From Methanoculleus sp. UBA430 (GTDB lineage Archaea > Halobacteriota > Methanomicrobia > Methanomicrobiales > Methanoculleaceae), in contig NZ_DAXW01000016.1 of assembly GCF_002506585.1 (NCBI RefSeq), forward strand, positions 210,210 to 274,209: a DNA stretch of 64,000 nucleotides, in the 5' to 3' direction. The position numbers were made by a program, and so were the translations under genes. The notes beneath the pieces are model-generated. The model saw only the letters and a list, made by a program, of their open reading frames with translations. It was not told where the DNA came from and made no database searches. Of this stretch, positions 8,321-15,419 are shown in pieces. The first letter of the stretch is position 1. Each line of letters begins with the position of its first letter.

Positions 8321-9574
8321 ATGGCGGCGACGATCGCAGAGAAGATCTTCTCGATGAAGTGCGGCAGCACTGTCCGCGCGGGCGACGTGGTGATGGCGCC
8401 GGTGGATGCGGCGATGATCCACGACATCACCGGCCCGCTTGCGGTTCGGGTCTTTGGTGAGATGGGTGGAGAGCACGTATTCGATCCGGAACGGATTATT
8501 ATGCTCTTCGACCACCAGGTGCCTGCCGACTCGATACCGGCTGCCGAGAACCACGTCTTCATGCGGCAGTTCGCAGAGGAGCAGGAAATCCACAACTACG
8601 ACCTCCTCGAGGGCGTCTGCCACCAGGTTGTCATGGAGAAGGGGCGGGCGGCGCCGGGCGAGATCATCGTCGGGACCGACTCGCATACCTGCACCTACGG
8701 TGCGGCGGGCGCGTTTGCGACCGGGATCGGCTCGACCGATATGGGGTTCGTCCTGAAGTTCGGGGCGCTCTACTTCCGGGTGCCGGAGAGCATTCTCATC
8801 GAGGTGAATGGGACGTTCGGCCGGAGGGTCGGTCCGAAGGACCTGATCCTCTCGCTTGCCGGGGATATCGGCGCCGACGGCGCGACTTACATGGCGCTCG
8901 AGTTCGCCGGCCGGACGATGGAGAAGATGAACATGGCCGGCCGGATGACCTGCGCGAACATGGTGATCGAGATGGGAGCGAAGGCCGGGATCGTCCGGCC
9001 CGACGCGGCCACCTGGGACTACGTCGCCGCCCGCCGCGCGATCGAGCCCTTCGACCTTGCGGGCGATCCGGACGCAGCCTACCGGGACCGCCGGCACTAC
9101 GACGTCACCGACCTCGCACCTCAGGTCGCCGTCCCCCACAACGTCGACAACGTCGTGGACGTCACGAAGGTCGCCGGGACGAAGGTCGACCAGGTCTTTA
9201 TCGGTTCCTGCACGAACGGGCGCTACGAGGACCTTTTCGAGGCGGCCGAGGTGATGGGGAGCGCTGACCGCTTCGCCTCCGGTGTAAGGGTGATCGTCAT
9301 CCCGGCCTCGCGGACGGAGTACCTCAAGGCCCTCCGGGCCGGGCTCATCGAGCGGTTCGTCGAGGCCGGAGCCCTTGTGGAGGCGCCGTGTTGCGGCCCG
9401 TGCATGGGCGGGGCGTTCGGGCTCCTCGCCCCCGGCGAGGTCTCGCTCTCGACCTCGAACCGGAACTTCCGGGGGAGGCAGGGGAGCACCCAGGCCCGGG
9501 TCTACCTCGCCTCGCCGGCGACGGCAGCGGCAAGCGCCCTCTACGGCGAGATCACCGACCCGAGGGAGGTGTGA
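8321..9574 (+). CDS. leuC: 3-isopropylmalate dehydratase / homoaconitase large subunit
   Basis: This 417-residue aconitase-superfamily protein (archaeal LeuC/HacA type) carries the [4Fe-4S] ligands in GSCTNGRYED and in CCGPCMGG, with the substrate-loop GTDSHTCTYGA and DHQVPAD motifs. With the small subunit it isomerises 2-isopropylmalate to 3-isopropylmalate (leucine) or homocitrate to homoisocitrate (2-oxosuberate for coenzyme B). Methanogens keep closely related enzymes for both tasks and the large subunits are hard to tell apart by eye, so leuC is a family-level symbol. The ATG at 8321 follows an AT-rich stretch. It forms an operon with the small subunit 3 bases downstream and a dehydrogenase overlapping that. 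Confidence 0.9.
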   Translation: MAATIAEKIFSMKCGSTVRAGDVVMAPVDAAMIHDITGPLAVRVFGEMGGEHVFDPERIIMLFDHQVPADSIPAAENHVFMRQFAEEQEIHNYDLLEGVCHQVVMEKGRAAPGEIIVGTDSHTCTYGAAGAFATGIGSTDMGFVLKFGALYFRVPESILIEVNGTFGRRVGPKDLILSLAGDIGADGATYMALEFAGRTMEKMNMAGRMTCANMVIEMGAKAGIVRPDAATWDYVAARRAIEPFDLAGDPDAAYRDRRHYDVTDLAPQVAVPHNVDNVVDVTKVAGTKVDQVFIGSCTNGRYEDLFEAAEVMGSADRFASGVRVIVIPASRTEYLKALRAGLIERFVEAGALVEAPCCGPCMGGAFGLLAPGEVSLSTSNRNFRGRQGSTQARVYLASPATAAASALYGEITDPREV

Positions 9575-9577
9575 ACC

Positions 9578-10069
9578 ATGCGAGTCTGGAAGTTCGGCGA
9601 CGATATCGATACGGACGCGATCATACCGGGGAGGTTCCTCACGATCTACGACCCGGCGGAGCTCGCGAAGCACGCGTTCGAGGGGACGCGAGACGAGTTT
9701 GCGAAGGGGGCCTGGGAGGGCGACGTCGTGGTGGGGGGCACCAACTTCGGGTGCGGCTCCTCCCGGGAGCACGCACCGCTTGCGCTCCTCGGCGCCGGGG
9801 TGAGGGTCGTGGTCGCGAAGTCCTTTGCGCGGATCTTCTACCGGAATGCCGTCAACACGGGGCTCCTGCCCCTGGTCTGCCCGGAGGCGGATGCCATAAA
9901 AGACGGGGAGACCGTGAGGGTGGACCTCGCCGGCGGCTATATCGAGGCGGACGGCAGAAGGCTCCCTGTCGAGCCGGTGCCCGGGTTCATGAAGGAGATC
10001 GTCGATTCCGGCGGCCTCGTGGCCTACGCGAAGAACCTGGATGAGGTGAAGACATGCAGCACAGAGTAG
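9578..10069 (+). CDS. leuD: 3-isopropylmalate dehydratase / homoaconitase small subunit
   Basis: This 163-residue swivel-domain partner of the upstream large subunit contains the family signatures DDIDTDAIIPGRF and GCGSSREHAPLALLGAGV. A good ribosome site (ggaggt) stands 8 bases before the ATG at 9578. The loop that sets substrate choice after the IIPGR motif reads FLTI. From memory, in Methanocaldococcus the homoaconitase subunit reads YLRT and the isopropylmalate subunit YLV-type here, so this protein matches neither and the choice between leucine and coenzyme B synthesis stays open. The 3' end overlaps the dehydrogenase gene by 16 bases. Confidence 0.9.
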   Translation: MRVWKFGDDIDTDAIIPGRFLTIYDPAELAKHAFEGTRDEFAKGAWEGDVVVGGTNFGCGSSREHAPLALLGAGVRVVVAKSFARIFYRNAVNTGLLPLVCPEADAIKDGETVRVDLAGGYIEADGRRLPVEPVPGFMKEIVDSGGLVAYAKNLDEVKTCSTE

Positions 10070-11175
10070 CAGCAATCGGCGGGGACGGGATCGGCCCCGA
10101 GATCGTGGCGGCGGGGAGAGAGGTCCTCGATGCCGCGGGCGAGCGCTACGGTTTTGACATCGCGTGGACCGAGTTCGATATCGGTGCGGAGCGCTACCTT
10201 GCAACCGGCGACCTTCTCACCGAAGAGGATATCCGGGAGCTCTCGAAGTTCAACGCGATCTACTTCGGGGCCATCGGCGACGACCGGGTGAAGCCGGGGA
10301 TCCTGGAGAAGGGCATCCTACTTGCGATCCGGTTTCATTTCGACCAGTTCATCAATCTCAGACCGATCAAACTCCTGGACGGCGTCGAAACACCGCTCGC
10401 GAACAAGGGGCCGGAGGATATCGACTTCGTCGTCGTCCGGGAGAACACCGAGGATTTCTATGTCGGTATCGGCTCAAGGTTCAGGGGTGAGCGCGAGTCA
10501 AAGACCCTGGAGGTCGTCCGCGACATCTACAATGTCAAATTCGGGCTCGACGTCGAGACCGACGCCGACGAGCTCGCCTACCAGATCGGCATCGTCACCC
10601 GGCCGGGCGCGGAGCGGGCGATCCGCTACGCTTTCGACCTCGCGGAGCGGAGGGGCAGGAAGGTCACGTCAGTCGACAAGGCCAACGTCCTCTCCGACGT
10701 CTACGGCCTCTGGCGGGACGTATTTTCTGATGTCGCCACCAGCTACCCGGACGTCCGGACGGAGTTCAACTTCGTCGACGCAGTCACGATGTGGTTCGTC
10801 AAGAACCCCGAGTGGTTCGACGTCGTCGTCACGCCGAACATGTTCGGCGATATCATCACCGACCTCGGCGCCATGATCCAGGGCGGGCTTGGGCTCGCCC
10901 CCGGCGGGAACATCAACCCCGCGGGCACATCGATGTTCGAGCCGATCCACGGCTCCGCTCCGAAATACCGGGGCCTCGACGTCGCAAACCCGCTTGCAAC
11001 CGTCTGGGCGGGCTCGATGCTCCTCGACCACATCGGCGAGCATGAGGCCGCGGCGGCCGTGCTCCGGGCGATCGAGCGGAGCATCCTTGACGGGTTCGTC
11101 ACCCATGATATGGGCGGCGCGAGGAAGACGAGCGAGGTCGGGCGGTATCTTGCATCGCTCGTAAAGACGGTGTAG
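10054..11175 (+). CDS. leuB: 3-isopropylmalate / homoisocitrate dehydrogenase family (LeuB/AksF)
   Basis: This is a 373-residue NAD(P)-dependent beta-decarboxylating dehydrogenase. It has GGDGIGPEIV at the N-terminus, the catalytic tyrosine region ENTEDFYVGIG, the lysine/metal motif SVDKANVL, the metal-binding DAVTMWFVKNPEWFDVVV and TPNMFGDIITDLGA, and the nucleotide site GSAPKYRGLDVANP. It oxidises and decarboxylates the product of the upstream isomerase. The gene order large subunit, small subunit, dehydrogenase supports a shared pathway, either leucine or the 2-oxoacid elongation steps of coenzyme B. The length is slightly above typical LeuB. A T-rich stretch after the stop (11191-11198) could end the operon. 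Confidence 0.9.
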   Translation: MQHRVAAIGGDGIGPEIVAAGREVLDAAGERYGFDIAWTEFDIGAERYLATGDLLTEEDIRELSKFNAIYFGAIGDDRVKPGILEKGILLAIRFHFDQFINLRPIKLLDGVETPLANKGPEDIDFVVVRENTEDFYVGIGSRFRGERESKTLEVVRDIYNVKFGLDVETDADELAYQIGIVTRPGAERAIRYAFDLAERRGRKVTSVDKANVLSDVYGLWRDVFSDVATSYPDVRTEFNFVDAVTMWFVKNPEWFDVVVTPNMFGDIITDLGAMIQGGLGLAPGGNINPAGTSMFEPIHGSAPKYRGLDVANPLATVWAGSMLLDHIGEHEAAAAVLRAIERSILDGFVTHDMGGARKTSEVGRYLASLVKTV

Positions 11176-11185
11176 GGCGAGAGCC

Positions 11186-11199
11186 CCCTCTTATTTTTC
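11186..11199 (+). terminator. T-rich terminator after the leuCDB-type operon
   Basis: The sequence cctcttatttttcc follows the stop codon at 11175 and precedes the next promoter. Archaeal termination commonly uses such T tracts. This is inferred from sequence only. Confidence 0.4.
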
Positions 11200-11202
11200 C
11201 GG

Positions 11203-11222
11203 AAAAGACCGTCTTTTATATC
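11203..11222 (+). promoter_or_regulatory. TATA box with an abutting 7-bp palindrome
   Basis: A perfect inverted repeat, aaaagac-c-gtctttt (11203-11217), runs into the TATA box ttttatat (11214-11221), about 30 bases before the ATG at 11250. A protein bound to this palindrome would compete with TBP/TFB, so it is a candidate operator for the NifD/K-like gene. Confidence 0.45.
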
Positions 11223-11249
11223 TCCACACTGCCATGATCTTCTAGACTG

Positions 11250-12428
11250 ATGCCAGACGACCAGCATATGCCGTGTGAGAATCCGCTCTGGCCGTGTGCG
11301 ATGACCGGGGCGGTCGCCTGCCTTGCGGGGTTCGAGGACCTCGCCGTCATCGTCCATGGTTCGAGCGGATGCTACTTCTACCCTGCGTCTCTCGTCGGGG
11401 TCCCTGTCCACGGGACGTTTCTCGTCGAGAACGAGATCATCTTCGGCACGGAGCCACGCCTCGCGGAGGTGATCCGGGAACTCGAGAGCCGGTACTCCCG
11501 GATAGCCGTGGTCAACACCTGCGTGCCCGCCGTTATCGGCGAGGATATCAACGGCGTTGCCCGTGACGGGCGGGTCCTCGTCGTCGACAGCCCGGGGTTC
11601 CTCGGCGACCTCGAGGCCGGCTATCACCGGGCGCTCGCAGTGGTCGCGCCGGAGGTCGATCCCGATGCCACCGGCGTCAACATCGACGGCATCTGCCGCG
11701 CCGACCCCTTCTGCCGGGGGAACACCATCGAGGCGCGACGCCTGCTCGACCTCGCCGGGACGACCGTCGCTACCACCTTCTGCCTGGACCGCTATGCCGC
11801 GGCGCACTGTGCGGCACCCTTCACCGTCGGCACGAACCCTGACCTTGCGAGCGGCGTCGGAACGGCGTCCGGCTCGCTCCTGGGACTCGATGCCATCGGC
11901 GAGACCTTTGAGGCGCTTGCTGCGGTGATCGACGGCGTCGATTCCCGGCCGATTGCAGAGGAGATCGCCTGGGCCGATGCCCGGATCACAAAAGCCTGCG
12001 AGAAGTATCTCCGCAGGTTCGATCCGCCCCGGGTGACGATCGCTGCCGGAGGCTCGTATGCCGCGTTCGCCGCGGACCTCCTCGACCGGTATCTCGGCGC
12101 CGAGATCGCCTGCATCGCCGCCCGGAACGACTCCGGTGCATGGAGCAGCGCCGTCACCTATACGACCGACTTCTCACTCATCCGGGATATGATCCGGGAC
12201 GCCGAGCCGGACCTGATCCTCGGTTCCTCCTATGAGCGGGCGATCGCTCCCCGCGCCGCCTTTGTCGGGCTGACGTCGCCGCTCCGTGGCAGGGTTCTCC
12301 TCTCCTCCCGTGCCCTGGTCGGGATCGAGGGGGCGCTCTGGTTGATGGACGAGGTGCTTAACGCCTGCATCAACCGGAACCGGCGCCCGGAGAGCACAGG
12401 CAACGGACCGGATCCCGGAAAGCGTTAA
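11250..12428 (+). CDS. Nitrogenase component 1-like (NifD/NifK superfamily) protein
   Basis: This 392-residue protein matches the nitrogenase MoFe-protein fold family. Cys16 (LWPCAMTGA), Cys41 (VIVHGSSGC) and Cys91 (VVNTCVPAVIGEDI) sit at the spacing of the three cluster-ligand cysteines of NifD/NifK; Cys9 and Cys24 are additional. The block ENEIIFGTEPRLAEVI corresponds to the conserved (E/D)xDIxFGG region. It is shorter than true NifD/K (about 480-520) and no nif cofactor genes are nearby, so N2 fixation is unlikely. The only NifH-like gene in the window lies 5 kb away on the other strand with another NifD-like gene; the three could form a reductase plus alpha/beta catalytic unit. It does not look like the F430 enzyme subunit CfbD as I recall it, although a tetrapyrrole or other small-molecule reductase role is possible. 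Confidence 0.75.
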   Translation: MPDDQHMPCENPLWPCAMTGAVACLAGFEDLAVIVHGSSGCYFYPASLVGVPVHGTFLVENEIIFGTEPRLAEVIRELESRYSRIAVVNTCVPAVIGEDINGVARDGRVLVVDSPGFLGDLEAGYHRALAVVAPEVDPDATGVNIDGICRADPFCRGNTIEARRLLDLAGTTVATTFCLDRYAAAHCAAPFTVGTNPDLASGVGTASGSLLGLDAIGETFEALAAVIDGVDSRPIAEEIAWADARITKACEKYLRRFDPPRVTIAAGGSYAAFAADLLDRYLGAEIACIAARNDSGAWSSAVTYTTDFSLIRDMIRDAEPDLILGSSYERAIAPRAAFVGLTSPLRGRVLLSSRALVGIEGALWLMDEVLNACINRNRRPESTGNGPDPGKR

Positions 12429-12506
12429 TACTCGCGGTGCAAGAGCACTCATGCAGGAGAACGGGGAATCGATCCGATCCCCCGGCTGCCGCATGAGTTG
12501 GTCAGA

Positions 12507-12875
12507 ATGCCGCTTGTCAAGATTGAGATCCGTTCCGGGAAGCCGGTTGCGTACCGGCAATCGCTTATCGAGAGCCTCCGTGAAGCTTTTGCAGATGCGC
12601 TCCAGACCCCGGAGGCTACCCTCTGGATCCGGCTCTGCGAGCGAAAAGAGGAGAACTTCCCGATGCCTCCCGGCCGATCCGACGATGCGGTCCTGATCGA
12701 GGTCTCGCTCATGCCGGGGCGGAGCCCCGAGAAGAAGCAGGGGCTCTATCGGGCTATCGTCGGGCACCTCGCCCGTGATCCGGGCGTCCGCCCCGACGAC
12801 GTCTGTATTGTCCTCTACGAGCCCCCCGTCGAGAACTGGGCCGAAGACGGCGAGGCATTCGTGCCATCCCGGTAA
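12507..12875 (+). CDS. Tautomerase-superfamily protein
   Basis: The 122-residue protein begins MPLVKIEIRSG. After Met removal the N-terminal proline would be the catalytic base of the 4-oxalocrotonate tautomerase superfamily, which is why the ATG at 12507 is preferred over an upstream TTG at 12498. The length corresponds to the double-length members (malonate semialdehyde decarboxylase/MIF-like size) rather than the 60-residue monomers, and a second half with VSLMPGRSPEKKQGLYRAI resembles the first. It follows the NifD/K-like gene by 78 bases and may be co-transcribed with it. The substrate is unknown. Confidence 0.8.
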   Translation: MPLVKIEIRSGKPVAYRQSLIESLREAFADALQTPEATLWIRLCERKEENFPMPPGRSDDAVLIEVSLMPGRSPEKKQGLYRAIVGHLARDPGVRPDDVCIVLYEPPVENWAEDGEAFVPSR

Positions 12876-12902
12876 GTCCTCCCGCCCGGCCGGACCTCCC
12901 AT

Positions 12903-12957
12903 AAGGTATTTATAGGGCGGCGGAGATCGAGATGCCGATCTCGCCCGTACAGGCGAG
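12903..12957 (+). promoter_or_regulatory. TATA box and overlapping palindromes before a small gene
   Basis: The TATA-like element ggtatttatag (12906-12916) is followed by two perfect inverted repeats that share bases: gagatcg / cgatctc (12923-12929 with 12936-12942) and ctcgcc / ggcgag (12940-12945 with 12952-12957). In RNA they could be alternative hairpins; in DNA the first could be an operator near the transcription start. No family of known RNA elements was recognised. Confidence 0.4.
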
Positions 12958-12980
12958 GTAGGTATAAGGGGGTTAATGGC

Positions 12981-13187
12981 ATGACACATTTCGGCGGACC
13001 CGCCGCCCACGGTATGCTTATCCAGAAGATGTACGATCTCCTTGATGAGGACCAGGCGCGGCAGCTGATGATCCGGATGATCGAGTCCCGTATCAAGATG
13101 AAGCAGCACCGGATCGAGGCGATGCAGTACAAGATCGAGACGTATAAGATGGCGCGCGAGATGCTTGAGAAGGGCATAAAGAAGTAA
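12981..13187 (+). CDS. Small helical hypothetical protein
   Basis: The 68-residue protein is rich in Met, Lys, Arg, Glu and Gln, and is predicted by eye to be almost fully helical (residues 12-66, for example DEDQARQLMIRMIESRIKMK). It is strongly charged with heptad-like hydrophobic spacing that would suit a coiled coil or helical dimer. A g-rich ribosome site (aaggggg) precedes the ATG at 12981. It has its own promoter with palindromes in the leader and does not resemble neighbouring shadow frames, so it is likely real. The function is unknown; a nucleic-acid or protein-binding regulator is conceivable but unsupported. Confidence 0.65.
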   Translation: MTHFGGPAAHGMLIQKMYDLLDEDQARQLMIRMIESRIKMKQHRIEAMQYKIETYKMAREMLEKGIKK

Positions 13188-13227
13188 ACCTGCGACCCGG
13201 TACGCTCCGGTAGGTGAGAACCAGGGG

Positions 13228-13248
13228 CTGCCTCCTCTTTTTTACCCC
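13228..13248 (+). terminator. T-rich tract between the small helical gene and the GNAT gene
   Basis: A run ctcctcttttttacccctc lies between the two genes and fits an archaeal T-tract terminator. Confidence 0.35.
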
Positions 13249-13267
13249 TCACGACGAATAAACCGGT

Positions 13268-13750
13268 ATGGACGTGAACGTCAGGGGATATCGCGATGCG
13301 GATTATCCGGCAGTCTGTGACCTCGAGCGGGAGAACAGCCCGGAGGGCTGCAAGCCCGAGGTTTTTATCCGGCAGGCGGGCGTCCTCTTTGCCGATACCT
13401 TCCTCGTCGCGGAATGCGCCGGGGCGATCGCCGGCTACACCATCGGGGCGCTTGTGCAGCACCGGCCGGAGACCGGGTGGATCCTCCGGCTGGTGGTATC
13501 GGGGGAGAACCGGCGCCGGGGGTTCGGTGAGAGCCTTGTTGCCGCGGTCATCGGCGGTCTCCGGGAGCGCGGGGCGGGGGAGGTCTACCTCTCGGTTGCG
13601 CCGGAAAACCACGCCGCCCGGACGCTCTACGAGAAGTGGGGATTCCGGGAGGCGGGGTTCTGCCCGGCCTACTTCGGCGAGGAAGGCGCTCGCTTCGTCC
13701 TCCGGAGGGACCTCACTGCGGGAAGGCTTAATCCGTTTGAATTGAGATAG
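13268..13750 (+). CDS. GNAT-family N-acetyltransferase (RimI-like)
   Basis: This 160-residue single-domain GNAT carries the acetyl-CoA binding motif A, LRLVVSGENRRRGFGESLV (R-R-x-G-x-G type, about residues 76-94), and motif B, SVAPENHAARTLYEKWGF, which is typical of RimI-like protein N-terminal acetyltransferases. Its most likely role is acetylation of protein N-termini or small amines; the substrate cannot be read from the sequence. It lies 13 bases before the PH-domain membrane protein gene on the same strand and could share its transcript. Confidence 0.85.
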   Translation: MDVNVRGYRDADYPAVCDLERENSPEGCKPEVFIRQAGVLFADTFLVAECAGAIAGYTIGALVQHRPETGWILRLVVSGENRRRGFGESLVAAVIGGLRERGAGEVYLSVAPENHAARTLYEKWGFREAGFCPAYFGEEGARFVLRRDLTAGRLNPFELR

Positions 13751-13763
13751 GTGGTGTGATCAT

Positions 13764-14357
13764 ATGCCGCTCACCCCGCTCCGTATCGGAGAGGCGTTCA
13801 AACCGGCGCCGCAGTTCCGGTCCTACCTCTACGCCTCGCTGGTCCTGGCCGTTGTCCTCTTCGTCCTGCCCTGGCTCGTCCCCGTCGTCCTCTTCAGCCC
13901 GATGATCATCGGTCTCGCTATCGCGCTGCCGGTCGTTGCCATCGTCCTCTTCGTTATCTACTGGATCCCTCTCTACTACGCGAGCATCGTCTACCGGCTC
14001 ACCGTCACCGAGATCACCTGGCAGCGGGGGGTCTGGTTCCGGCAGACGGGGATCGTCCCCTACAACCGGATCACGAACGTCGATATCACCCAGGGACCCC
14101 TGATGCGGTTCTTCACCTTCTCGGCGGTCAAAGTGCAGACCGCGGGCTACTCAGCCCAGGCGCAGGCGGAGATTCTCCTCAACGGGATCGAGGACCCCAA
14201 GGATCTCCAGGAGAAGATCATGAACTTCGTCCGGACGACCGGTCCGACCGCGATCGGGGCCGGGCCGGAGGAGCCGCCGGCACTCCCGGCCGGCGGTGAG
14301 GTCGTGGAGGAGCTCCGGGCGATCCGGCGGCTGCTTGAAGGCCGGCAGGAGAGATAA
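13764..14357 (+). CDS. Membrane protein with bacterial PH (YdbS-like, DUF304) domain
   Basis: The 197-residue protein has two adjacent hydrophobic segments (about residues 22-45 and 48-72) followed by a bPH2 domain (RLTVTEITWQRGVWFRQTGIVPYNRITNVDITQGP) and a C-terminal tail with a short charged helix (VVEELRAIRRLLEGRQE). This is the two-transmembrane plus PH layout of YdbS/YdbT-like proteins, whose function is poorly defined but membrane-associated. A good ribosome site (ggtggtg) precedes the ATG at 13764. The gene ends against a convergent universal stress gene. Confidence 0.85.
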   Translation: MPLTPLRIGEAFKPAPQFRSYLYASLVLAVVLFVLPWLVPVVLFSPMIIGLAIALPVVAIVLFVIYWIPLYYASIVYRLTVTEITWQRGVWFRQTGIVPYNRITNVDITQGPLMRFFTFSAVKVQTAGYSAQAQAEILLNGIEDPKDLQEKIMNFVRTTGPTAIGAGPEEPPALPAGGEVVEELRAIRRLLEGRQER

Positions 14358-14377
14358 CACTTTTTTTTGAGGAAAAA
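14358..14377. terminator. Convergent T-tract terminator
   Basis: Eight consecutive T on the plus strand (14361-14368) follow the PH-domain gene, and aaaaa just beyond gives a T run for the opposing universal stress gene. This fits a bidirectional archaeal terminator. Confidence 0.5.
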
Positions 14378-14387
14378 GGTGGGAGGG

Positions 14388-14861
14388 CTAGCTCCCGACG
14401 ACCCTATCCCGTTTGATGACCAGGACCGGCTGATTGGCGTTCTTGATCACGTACTCCGAGACCGTCCCGAGCAGCCGGTCGCGGATGTTCGACCGGCCGT
14501 GAGAGCCAAGGACGATCAGCGAGGCTCCCTCTGCATCCGCCGCGGCCACGATCTCCTTGCCCGGGCTGCCGACGGGTGTTCGGACGGTCACCTTCACGCC
14601 GTGCTTCTCGAGCGCCCGGCGGACGTCGAGGATCCGGTGCTGGATCTCCTCCCGCAGTTGCCGCTGGGTCTCGGTCTCCTGGTCGGGTACTGTCCCGAGG
14701 AACCCCTGCCCCCCCATGGCGATCAGGGTGATCTCCTTCTGGTCGATGACGTGGACGAGAACCACCTCCCGGGTTCCCGCCTCCTTCAGTGCGGGGATGT
14801 AGCCCAGCACCTTCATGGATGGTTCTGAGAAGTCCGTTGGGAATAAGATGCGTTCGAACAT
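14388..14861 (-). CDS. Universal stress protein (UspA family)
   Basis: This 157-residue protein starts MFERILFPTDFSEPS, the usual UspA N-terminus, and ends with the ATP-binding signature GSHGRSNIRDRLLGTVS followed by VLVIKR (G-2x-G-9x-G-S/T). It is therefore likely an ATP-binding Usp dimer. The ATG at 14861 was chosen over upstream in-frame codons because it gives the canonical N-terminus. A possible TATA element (gtatttaaat, 14899-14908) lies upstream. The precise stress role is unknown. Confidence 0.92.
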   Translation of the reverse strand: MFERILFPTDFSEPSMKVLGYIPALKEAGTREVVLVHVIDQKEITLIAMGGQGFLGTVPDQETETQRQLREEIQHRILDVRRALEKHGVKVTVRTPVGSPGKEIVAAADAEGASLIVLGSHGRSNIRDRLLGTVSEYVIKNANQPVLVIKRDRVVGS

Positions 14862-15419
14862 ACTCTGGCACTCTCTCCGATGAGTTTCTCTGTGGGCCAG
14901 GTATTTAAATGACGTTGTGGGGTGCCTGCCGGGTGAGAGGGGATCGGGGTTCTGGACCAGCATTCCCATGGGCATCAGGGCACTTTCTTCTCAACACAGT
15001 ACCGGTCAGAACGTTTCTTTATCATCTTGTGATCGCAATCGATTGATCGATATGTGTCTGCAAAATAAGGTTCTTCTTCATGCGCAGAGCTCCAGTTGTG
15101 ACAATCAGAGAGTTTTACCTTTGCCCTGATGGACGCTTTATTGGAGTTCTCCACTATTCATCCAGGGTCGCCAGGATATCTCGATTCCGATACGGTCGGT
15201 CCTGCTTGCCGGCGTTCATCCGGTCGAGGAACTCGCCAAGAGGGAGAACTCCCTTCGTTGAACCCGAAGTCCATGATATACTATCCGATCACGAGTATCG
15301 GGGTACAGTCGCTCCCCGCGTTCTTATGCATGGAGGACCGGGGGTGACCGTCGTCTTATCTCTTATGGTCGGATCAACGCAATGTTCGACACAGGAGTCT
15401 CCGGCAGACAGCCGGTGCC
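14862..15419. other. Long intergenic region, mostly without recognisable genes
   Basis: This 558-base gap holds the Usp promoter at its left end and a possible gene remnant at 15154-15300. Longer plus-strand reading frames here have no recognisable features and run into the antisense of the NifD-like gene. No RNA gene was recognised. Confidence 0.5.
15154..15300 (-). pseudogene. Possible 3' remnant of a lost gene
   Basis: On the minus strand a protein-like tail, PLGEFLDRMNAGKQDRPYRN followed by RDILATLDE and a TAG stop at 15154, can be read. Just upstream in another frame is YIMDFGFNEG, which would join it after a single-base frameshift near 15255. The charged, varied composition is unlike the Arg/Pro-rich shadow frames in this genome. 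The family was not recognised and the call rests only on appearance. Confidence 0.25.
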
